NCBI RefSeq assembly: GCF_905220415.1
Contig: NC_059561.1
Span: 5,286,001 to 5,350,000, forward strand
Source: Colias croceus
Lineage: Eukaryota; Arthropoda; Insecta; Lepidoptera; Pieridae
Reading direction: 5' to 3'
DNA: 64,000 nt
The notes below the pieces were generated by a model, which saw nothing but the letters and a program-made list of their open reading frames with translations, had not been told where the DNA came from and did not search any database. Below, one piece after another: positions 13,301 through 25,300 of the stretch. The position numbers and the translations under genes were made by a program. Each line of letters opens with the position of its first letter. The first letter of the stretch is position 1.

Positions 13301-16300
13301 AAGATTTAAGCATACAAAGGGATATAGAAACAAAGATAGCGACTTTGTTTTATACTATGTAATGATAATGATGTGTTAACTAGTATAATATACAAAGCTA
13401 GAAATTCGATAAATATTAACGAATCAGTGATTTCATCCTATGAACTCATAGATAGCAACATGAATAAACGATATTTTTCTTGGAAATCCGTAATATGCTA
13501 GACGTCTCCCGAAAAAATCAGATAAGCAGAATATTTTTTCTATTCCGTCAATATTGAAATAATCTCTGACTCGTAGTAAATATAATTTCTCATAGACCGG
13601 TCTATCCAATATTCATTGGGCCGAATGTTTATGTCTTAGAAGTAGATTGAAGTGATTCAAAGGTCGTACGACTTTGAAGAATCGTATAAATAAATATAAG
13701 GAATCAAAGGAAATTATAGACCTCGCTTAATAAATATGAAATGCTATCAAATTCATACATATTATAAATAATAATGTAACACATTATACTGTTTATTAGC
13801 TTATGGTAATGTTGAAGTACGATCTGGAAAATCCTTGAATTATGATGAAATATATTATTATTAAATGCGTAAAAGTTTGAGATGAATATTTGTGACGCTT
13901 TTCATAAACTGAAGCGATCAGTATAAAGTTATTATAGATTGGATTCGTACATCCATCCACACTAATATTATAAAGCTGAGTTTGTTTGTTTGAACGCGCT
14001 AATCAGGAACAACTGGTCAGATTTGAATAATTCTTTCAGTGTTAGATAGCCCATTTATCCAGGAAGGCTATAGGTTATATCTTATCATCACGATAAGACT
14101 AAAAGAAGCAGAGCAATGCGGGTAAAACCGCGGGGCACAGCTAGTATTATATAATATTAGTACAAAAACAAATTCGATAAGATATTATACGCGGCAATAT
14201 TATCGATAGATAACAATAGAAATGTAATTTGGAAGCGCTCAACTCTCTTGCTTAAAACTATTTATTTGATAAAAGATATAACACGCAACACCATACATTT
14301 ATATTCAAATGAATAGAATCTTCCCCTATAAAATATGACTATATTACGTAACAAAATAAGTTTAATAAATTAAACAGCCCCATACCTAAACAAAGGCAGG
14401 ATCGGCCTACAACTCACTTGTAATATTAACGTTGTTTATTGCAGTCATAAAATTAGACGAGGTGTTTTAGGCCCCGTCTCTTGAAAGTTTTAGTCACTTG
14501 ATATTACTTGCTTAGAGATACATTGAGGTTAATAAAAATAAAGTTGCAAGGAACAATTGTTAATTATTAAAAGCTAAAATTTAGTCAAAATAAAATTAAT
14601 GTTATTAGATTTCAAAATTCAGTTACTATGTTTAATGATTTTGAAAATCAATGTCCCTGATATACTTTTTACACAAAATTGACACAAAAAATTATCACAA
14701 AAAATCTCTGTTTACTTCAGCACATTTTCAAAACAGCTGGATCTATTTTTCAGCACTCACATTAGAGGCAAATAATAGATACCATTAAACTCAAACCCAA
14801 ACACTAACATTTATTTATTCAATATGACTTCTTCTAGAAGCACATTTGAAACGTCATAACATAGTTTTACCAATTACCACCAATTAAAAGTAAATAAGTA
14901 ATTACTACTTATGACACTACTTTTATTATTGAAAAAGCAATAATCTATAATAGTCACCTACAACAATTCTCATAATATAACGCAATAAAGTCCCGATAAG
15001 CTTTTCAAACAAGCCCTTCCAGCTATTACCGATACACATGTGAAGCATTATCAAAATGAATATTGTCGCGTACACGGCATAATTATTGCACAATACAATG
15101 ACAAATTGTATTTTAAGTACAGCGTAACGAGTCTGGTTTATCCGTGGGCAGGTGCACACGAATATTGTTTAGTGGGCAGGTGCACACGAATATTGTTTAG
15201 TGGGCAGTAAAATTGTACTGTGTGTACATCCCCATACTATTACGTACTTTGTTTTAAACTTTATTGTATCTATTAAGTGGATTTGTATCTGATTACATAC
15301 ATATAAATTGGGCCGTAAGGTTGGTTTATTGTATTCTATATAATAAAAATGAACCGCCAAACGTGTTGCTTAGCGCCGAACACGAGAACGGCTGAACCGA
15401 CGTACAGTACAGTAACGTAAATTCAAAACTCAAATTCATTTATTAATTGCTTGAACATGTACATTATGTAAAAACTATTACCACAGAAATGAATAATATT
15501 ACAAGTATGCTTGAATATTATGCTCATAGTTAAATCGCTCGAAGGTATTCTTGGAAACACGATGCAATTTTATTGTTGCAATAAAACTGTATGGAAATAG
15601 TGAGTTATTCCTATTTGTTTCTTGTGTTTTCAGTTAAGTTCCCAGTTTGTTAGGAAAAATTGTATGTATTAGCTACGTTTATATGACGTATTGAACAAAA
15701 TATACATAGAAGATATCAATGAATTAATAATTATTTTTTCCGTATAGAATAGTTGTATAGTGGTTGTTACCGATTTTGCAAAACTGTCACAATACAAAAG
15801 ATTTATTATGTTATATCTACGTAACGGAAACCAAACATCTAACAGAAACTAATTAAGTATTTTATATAGTGTTGACATAACTTTTGATTTAATATTTTTG
15901 TGGATGAATAGGTAGTTGTCAACATAGTTGTCATTATTTCAAGTCTGAACATGCTTAGCTGTCGAATACTATAAAAAGCCGCTTTCCTTTGTCTCGTGGC
16001 GCATTCGTACGAATCGTGCCTAGGGGCTCGGACGTTGTTTATACGACGTTCGACCCAACTACCCTCACTTTACTAATAGTCGTTGACTCGCTGCGTTTTG
16101 TTATCAACTACCTACATCAATTAGGTAGCTGTGTAGAATCGCAGTACCTACATTCTTATTACATTCAAACTAATATTTAACTCGGCCTCGCGTGTTATTT
16201 CTTAGAATAGAATTACTGTATCTATGCAAATCACTTCAAACTTCTCGGTAAAATCTCATTAGAGACCTATTACAATACTGCCACTGCTGTTGCTGTTAGT

Positions 16301-19300
16301 CTCTCTTTTTCTGGACGCACTGCGACGTACGTATTTTCGTTTTTATATAAAATCTTTTTTGTCTACGTTTGCACGTTCATTACTAATGCTTAAAAGCATG
16401 TGTAGATAATTTTTGATTAATATTTATTAATATTAACCACATGTTAGATCTTGAAGCATTTTAGTAGCCATTGACAAAGCTAGCTTAATATATTTTAACG
16501 AACAAAAGCTCCCTACTCCTCTATTATATGTTGTCCACTATTTCTTCCAATAAAACACCCATTTTATTACAGATAAGAGATACCAATATTTCTGCCCAAT
16601 CGCCAATAAAACTACAGTTAACATACGCTACTAGTGACGTCATTTGGCAGTGTTCTTTGCAACCCTGCCAACTGGTGTAGATTCGATTCTTGCGTTATTT
16701 ATTGAATAAATGCTGTACACTATTTATCGGTTGTTTCGTTCAGAAATGGGCCAAATGTAGAGCGCTTACAGCACTTTTGCATAGGTGTTTAAGCAGATAA
16801 CGATTTATCAGACATTATCAACCTTGTTCGTGTAGTTTAAAGTCCATTTTACATTGTAGCTTTCTTGTTTCGTTACTGCCTTTCTGTGTTATCGTTTTGC
16901 TAACACGGTGGTTAATTATAGGATTTATTGGACGTAATAGAGTTTGAAATATGGGATAAACGTGTTATAGTAAACGTAATGTTCATGTCCTTGTTCATTA
17001 CTATATGACTCGTCGAATGTTGTGTAAATCGGATAAATGTTGTATCTATTTTGTATAGATTACAACAACTGTTTATATACTATTTGCTCGGAATTAATCG
17101 ATAACTATTCATTTAAATTAAATAAATAAACTAACGTTAAAGCAACATGGCTGACAATTTCCATTATATTTAAAACGTTTCTTTTCTAACCGTGCATTTA
17201 CATCAAATAAAAAACGAACATAGAGCTAGAGTAAGAGCATTCTTTCATGATCTTTTAGTGTAAACGAAAACTCGTGTTCAGTGTTGTTCAGTTTTAGAAC
17301 ATAACATAGAATATTCTCGAACGCACTAAGTTTCAGTTTGAGTTTGAGTTTGAAATCTCAAATGTAAATGTACGAATTCACGAGTCTCTAGTATTTGAAT
17401 GTATATCAAAGAAAAGCTAACAATAACAATATTTACTTTATACATTGTAAGTCCTATTCGCCTTTGAAAATCCCTACATAAATCATGCAAACTTCTTCGT
17501 CTTACTGTATATAATTAGTTATACATACAGCTTTGTATAAATTGCCTATTCAGAGTCGTAAATTAGGCAAGTTGGTAACTAAAATCGCTGGTCTTTGTTC
17601 CTTAGTCCTTAATGTTGCCGAATTACCGTTGACTTACCAACTTGGGACTTCATTGTGATTTAAAAATGTAACATTTAAATTAACTTACATAAATATTACT
17701 ACATTCTTTGGTAATAGATCTAACGCTGCTTGCTATAATAGGAGTGTAAATGAATTTTATAGTATTTATTGTATTTTAGCCATTTTATTAGTAATTTATA
17801 CCAGTATTTTTTACTTTGTTTTAAATTTTATGTAGTATTTTTATTGTATTTTAATGTGATTCGTGAAAAAAAAATTAAAGCAAATAATGTCTCTGGACTA
17901 TAATCCAGAGGTGGCGGGAAGACCCTGTGATGACGGGTGTCTTTAAAAAAAATAGGAGTGTAAAGAGTGATATTTTAAATAAGTATACTTTTTTATATGG
18001 ACTATACGTACTCGTACATTTCACTATTAGTAAGTTGGATAATTATTCAACCTGTGTATTCAACATTTTGAATCCCTCTTTCTTTCGTTTTTATTGAGTC
18101 TGAATAGGACAGTAATATAGTAAATGTTTAAGTCATGCTTTCAATTGTTATACTATTGTTATTGTTATTACTTTTAGCGACGATTTTTCAATCCTTGGTT
18201 AAAATTTATCCGTCCAATAAAGTTACACGAACATTTTAAAATGTCACCTGTAAACTGTCAAATACGAACAATTAGAATATATTTTTGAAATGGTAGTTTA
18301 ATACGTTATTCGATGAATAAGTTTTAACCAAGGATTGAAAAATCAGCCCTTAAGTAATGTGAAAAACCTGATAAATTTATAATAGAATTAAATAAGAGAA
18401 AAAATACTTAATATTCCTATAAAAAACTCGATGTTTTTAATTTCATAATCGATAAGAGATAAAACCTTATCTTTCAACAATTATCTCGCTACCTAAGCGA
18501 CCGTATTTCTTCAAAATTTATTCCAAATCCTTCCTCAAGGATTTCTCCTAAAATGCGAGCATTTAAACCTAAATTGAGGAAATGAAATCCACACCCGTAT
18601 TTAATACAAGGGATAATGAGCTTTAAATATTGTTAGGTACTTTTAACGTAGATCCTAATTATTATCATTAATTTAATCTTAATTGCTTTAGGATATCCTT
18701 TTAGGGATTCGTTCATTATTAAAATTAATATACATTAGCTTCAACTGGAGCATGGGTACTAACGGCTTAGATTCAATAAGGGTTTTTTAGTATGTGATTA
18801 ATATAAGTTTTTAAGCTATTGCATAGCTTCTATCGCGAGCCTTGAGCGCGGGGACCGAATCGAGAAATTCCGTAACGAAAAAACCTCACGCTCCCCACTC
18901 CGACGGGGCGGAGGTGTGGCTTGAAGGTATAGCATGCAATAGCTTTACCGCGGCAGTCCCCGAGTGCCCCACGTCGTTTTTTTTACTATATTTTTCATCA
19001 AAATAATACCTAGAGTAAAGGTATTTACTTGATATTTTATTAATATTTAATTGTGCATGAAAATAGGCAAAACTAGTTTGTCCTGAAATCTGGTTTGGCC
19101 GGTAACATATAAAATAGGTACCTACCTTCACTACTAATCTACGCATTAAAGTCTTAGATTACAATTAAAGTATTGATAAGTTATAACTTTGTAATTTACT
19201 ATGAATTTCTAAAGTTTTCTTATTAGAAATTAATCAAGGCTAATAATTTCAAAACAGTATTTATCGAATTATGTTTGTTCCAGCTATAAGCCAGCATATA

Positions 19301-22300
19301 AGCTAAGTAATTCCATTGTTTATTTATTTATTCCTTAGATTTATTCAATCAAGAAACGGAAATTCAGCCACATAATATTTTATTTCACAAATAACAACGT
19401 TGCTAGGCAACGGAACGAGTCGAGAATTAATGAAATTAGGACGCCCGTGGTCGAAATTCGAGCTTCTGATTATTTCTTTATACTATTATACCTACATTTA
19501 TTTCTACTAATGGGAGCAAAATGGGAGTCAAACATAGTTTATCATATCAGGGTTCAGTATGATAATATGTTTGCTGGGTTTGCCGAGGTACTATAGTGCG
19601 TCAGGAATATTTGCGGAGGCGTGCTGACGGATTTCACGCAATCATGCAGAAAAGAGCGGCATCCATGATGCGCCGTGTCCGGCAATCGTCCAGCAGCATA
19701 CTAGCTGTCTTCGTGGACAGATGGGACAGCAATGTCTTGAGACATTGAATTAAAATCCATGTCTCAAGCAGGTTGTGAATTAAAATAAGATTGTTTTAAA
19801 TAGTAGATATAGACCGGGAGATACTGACACAAAATTTCGAGTCAACACATTCGCGTCGGTATGGCGGGCTGTACCTAAGTCACACCGGAAAAGTATGGCA
19901 TGACACTACCGCCTACTTCTTTTTTATGGGCTATCGGTAAATTCTAAAATTTTTGTGTTACAAATCGTTTGACTTTCGCTATTTTTCCGACGAGTTCGAC
20001 TAACGCCCACGCGACTAAGCCGCCGGTACCAGCGTTCACACCATCGTTTTTCTTTTTGTCATTGCGTACTAAGACCCCTGTAGAACCGCCATCCTGTTAC
20101 AAATGACTCGAAATTTTGTGTCAGTATCTCCCGGTCTAATATAATTATAATACTAACATTGTTTTTAAGGCCATCTTAATAACAACTATATGGATATTAA
20201 ATTTATCTGAAATAAATAAAACAAATATCTACTGCTAGTTTTGTAAGCGATAATAAATATATGAATATAGTGGCTGAACCTTTAACAACCTAAGTCTTTA
20301 GGCCTTAAAATTGTCCTAGGTTACGAAGGCAAACAATATTAAAAGTGTCATTAAAAACTTTATAAAAATATAATATCACTGCATAGTCACAACATACATG
20401 TCCTGTTTTCTGTTCCCTATGTAGGTACCTATGCTTAAATCTTTAAAACTACGCAACGCATTTTGATGCGGATTTCTTAGAATAGGTAGAGTGTATAAAA
20501 TATTATGCATAATTGCACCCGAATCCGGGGCGAGCACCTAGTATATATAGTTTCTACACGGAAATTTGAATTACAAAATATTATGATCTGAATAATTATT
20601 AAACTATTGTGTTATTATCATCAAATGAAACAAAATAGAATAAAATGTTTTGAATGAAACTTACCTCACAGAGATCGATCTTATTGTATTGTTTAAAATT
20701 TCACCTTTGCCAAAATTTGATGTTGCTATACCTGGAACAAAAATCATTAAAATTATTTCCTAAAGCCTTTTATCACATAGTCAATATCAATGTTTCATGT
20801 TTTGCCAGTAAAAAATTGTTATAATTACCATTTTATTTCTCTGTACCTATTTGTGACTCAAAATAATATAAAATTTCGGGAGTTCGCAAGACTTCACTTC
20901 AACAATAGGCGACAATAGCAACTAATTATAAAAAAAAAACACATTCGAATTTCAAACCAATTTTTTTTTCCCACTCAAACAGAACGAACTTTTTTTTTTT
21001 TAATTTGGAACTTATTGAATGACATGACAACTTTTTTATTGTTTATGGTTTTAATTTACTATTTTTATAATTAAAAAAAATATGAAATATCACTACAATA
21101 AGCTTAGATTACAAAATAACAATAAGATTATTTCTTAATTTGTAACCGAATTCTAATATTGACAGTAAATAATTATATAATTACAACGTATTTTTCATCT
21201 CAGATATTTTTTTTTTATTTACTTCATTTCTAAGTAATTATAACATTTCATATAAACAAAGATTTAATATGAAATGTTAAATAATAATAATTATTTTAAA
21301 CCAATGCACTAGAATCAAACCTACATACACCATACAACATCCAAGCACAAAAGATTTCTCACACTGTAAATATAAAGCTCGGGACACACGAGGCAAAGTC
21401 GTTAAAACTTTCACAATTACACAAGTTACACCGTCGCTCCTTCCGTCACTTGAAAGTTATATTGTGTCTGTTTTTCAGGAAACACTACGTACTGCACACT
21501 ATTTCTGTCATAAATGCAAGCTGCGACATGGATTTTAGTATTTTTGTGACGTGACAAAAATAGTTAAACATAGATTATCTATCCATAGATAATTAATGTA
21601 TTGACATAGATTACAGAGTTGTGTGTCTTTGCGTTAATGCTGTTTTTAAATTATACTATTAATTTATTATTAAATGAGTAAAGCGTTTTCGTCGGTACTT
21701 TTTAAATGATACTTATAATATTTTTATGATAAACAAATCTAACGTTTGATGAAAAATGTCGCTATTACGAGCTTTGACCCCGAGTATTGTTTTTCCGATA
21801 CGAGATCGATGGGTTCTTTTTACACTTCGTTTATTGTAGATTTATGTGGCTTTAAATATTTTGACAGGACTATATTATTAAACAGGATTTGCTTTGGTAC
21901 TACAACGGAAAATGTAACTTTTATTTATCCTATCACAGATAATATAAAACTACATCGTTGATTCTAGTGATGCTGTCTTGGCGCGAACTTTTAAGAGCAA
22001 AATTGTCTTTAATGTTGTTTTTTATATCCATGGTTAATACCTATGCTGTTATCAGCTTCATCTGTAGCATCAGCTGTATGTAACCGCCTGTTTTAGACTA
22101 GATTTTGACCCACTCTAAACGGACAGATAAAATTCAAACTTTGTACATTTATAAAGGATCGGTTACATTACAATAATTTCATGATTTTTCAATCCTTGGT
22201 TAAAATTTATTCATCGAATAACGTATTAAACTACCATTTTAATATTATCGTGTAATACTTTATTGGACGGATAAATACCAAGATTTGAAAAATCGGCTCT

Positions 22301-25300
22301 AAGTAAGTTTTCGTATCAGACGAGGCTTTTCCTTACAATCACAAAAATAGCTTAATCTCGTCTTAAATCGCACATTCTTCTCTTTTATTCTCCTCATAAA
22401 TACCCACGAATAACACGTATCTAAGCCACTAAATAGCTCCTAAAAGCTCTCAATTAACGTAACCACCGTACTTTTTTGTAATAAGTCATACGTCGAAATG
22501 TCACTAGCATTTGCCCGTAGCAACGTTGTTTCCCGTATCAAAACTGAGCAGGGAACAGCTATAAATCAGGCCTAGTATCCATCCATCTGTTTTTTGCGTA
22601 TTTCACGCAAAAATGCTGGTCTGGCTTGACACTGTTGCACATACATGCTAATATTATACGAGGAAAGATGTGTAGGTATTTATGAATGTAATGCATACAT
22701 TAAAGGACTGCTGTACTGATTTAATATAAAGTGATAACTACGTTAAAAACAACCGACTTCAAACTTGCACTTGCAACATTTACAAATACAGACAAAAATG
22801 CTCATAAAATAAAAACTACTGGGCCTATCCGAATGAAATTTTTATGGGACCATTTCGACACCATCCCGCATCGAACATCATCACACATCGAATCCTCCTT
22901 TTTTGAAGTCGGTTAATAATTGTTTTTATAAAATTTGTATAATTTTTTTTTTCAAATGTAAATCACATTAACAACAATTTAAAAGAAATAATATTAAAGA
23001 TTTATTTCTCTGCTTAAATTCCAATATTTACATTTATTTATTTAACCAGACTTTATTCAAAGAAGCTTTTGAATCGGCAAAACACAGAAAACAATATTTA
23101 ACAAAAATTAAATGTTTAACATTTACAAGTGTAGTGAATGAAGTACCTTTTAATAGATGAACGATCTTCCAAAGAAAAAACCGGACAATTTGGCAAAGAT
23201 AATCCCGCGAGTACACTACACTCTACAGGCTCATTTTTCAAGAAACATTCACAAAACCGTTATCTAGGTTACATCTCCGCTATTGAAACTTTCTTAAACT
23301 GAAATACTAAGCTGAAAAGCCTGTTTCGAGATGGGATGTTAAGAAATCCCTTTTAAGATGCCCCTTTCAAATTTAATTTCACTTTATTGTTGTGAGTTCT
23401 GTATTAATTTCAGTAATGCTGATGTACTTTTTGTGTCGGTTTTTTGTACTTTTTACAAGTACCGTCTTGAATGGAGTTTACGAAATACTGACTTCTTAAG
23501 ATCGGATAAAGAAAGGTTCTTTTGGTCTAGTGACAAAAAGTCTTAACATTTATTCACTCAGAATTTGTCTGAGTTGAATTGTAGAAAGAAAAGTTATATT
23601 TCGTGTAATAAAAAAATGTATAATGAACCTGTAAACGAATATATGAATAAGTGATGAGACTGTTCTTAAGGTATAGTAAATATATTATTATATCTAAAAT
23701 CATCATATTGAATGGTATTTTTTACATTTGTAAGATCATATCTTACCCGCGGCCACGCAATATTTTTATTTTTAGGTAGAGACAATAATAATATTTCTCA
23801 ATAACATAAATGCATAGGTACACAAACCATCTTTATTCTTCTTCTACATAGTATAATTATTATAATTACTCAAATTGAAATAAGTTAAAATGTTACAAAC
23901 TAAATTAACTGTATCAATACACAATTTATAATATATTTATCCAAAAAACGAAATTATAACGTTATAGATTTGTTATATTTGTGTGGCACATAGGTATTGT
24001 AATATTTTAAGTATGTTAAAATACATTCGAATACAATTTTAAGAACGCAGTTGTAAACATAAAGAAGACGAGCCATCATGTTAATTTCAAATTTCACGTG
24101 CCTACTTAAAAACTTTATTTTTCTGAATAAAAATCGATTTCAATATAAAGAAAAAATGCTTTAAATACACTATAACTATTAAATACTTATATAACAAAAA
24201 CGATTAGTAATATAACGGAATATAACCAAAAGTTTGAATTTATATTAGTATAATGGTTTAATTCTTACGAGTGAAATATAATAATAACAATAAGTATGTA
24301 ACAGGTAAGGTTTACATTAGTCATTTATTAGATTGTAGTTGTTACAGTGATAGCGTTTAGCTACTATTATGTGTTCTGTGACAGTGATTTTAGTTTATGT
24401 TATTTTTATTTCCTTTAATTATTATTACTTAGGTACCTACTATTCAATGCATGCTTCTGTTCATAGAATTACATTATACCTACATTGGATATTTTTTTTT
24501 ATAATAAATCAATAAAAAAATGAAGTAAAAAATGGGTTAATAAGTTTCAGTCAGTTAAATCTGAATATTTAACACAATAGATATAAAATATTTTTAAGTA
24601 CTTAATTGCTATTCTTAAACCTTCGCATTATAAATTTTATTCTAAAATGCCAATAATATTTTCGTAGCCAAATAAGCCAACTAAAACTTTACATAGATTA
24701 TACATAGATTACATTACATTATACATAGATATTACATAGATTATTGATATTAATACCTAAATAACTAGTATCTGATAGCATTGGATCTGGAGAAGAAAAT
24801 CTCTCGAACATCTATTATTATTTATTTCACGAAACTGACTTCTATAGCTGAGGAGGCAACTAAAATATATTTTTTACGATATAAAATCACCGACACATCT
24901 CAAAAGATAAAAATATATCGGTTAAAATCCCTTTTAATTTATACTAAAAATATACTATGAATTTTAATATTATGTTAAACATGTAGTTTACTTACAAAGT
25001 AAAATAGCTAAACAAAAAGATAAGACTAAGATAATAAAAGTATCTAATAATCGTCATTTTATAAATAAACTAGATTTCCGCCCGCGGCTTCGCTCGCGTT
25101 TGCAAAGGAAAACCCGCATAGTTCCCGTTCCCGTGGGATTTCCGGGATAAAAACTATCCTATGTGTTAATCCAAGTTACCCTCTATATGTGTGCTAAATT
25201 TCATTGTAATCGGTTCAGTAGTTTTAACGTGAAAGAGTAACAAACATCCATACATCCATACAAACTTTCGCATTTATAATATTAGTAGGATATAATTTAA

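Noticed and set aside
16022..16201. tRNA gene or tRNA-derived SINE
   Set aside because: Only a B-box-like word is present; no A box at the right spacing and no cloverleaf could be drawn.
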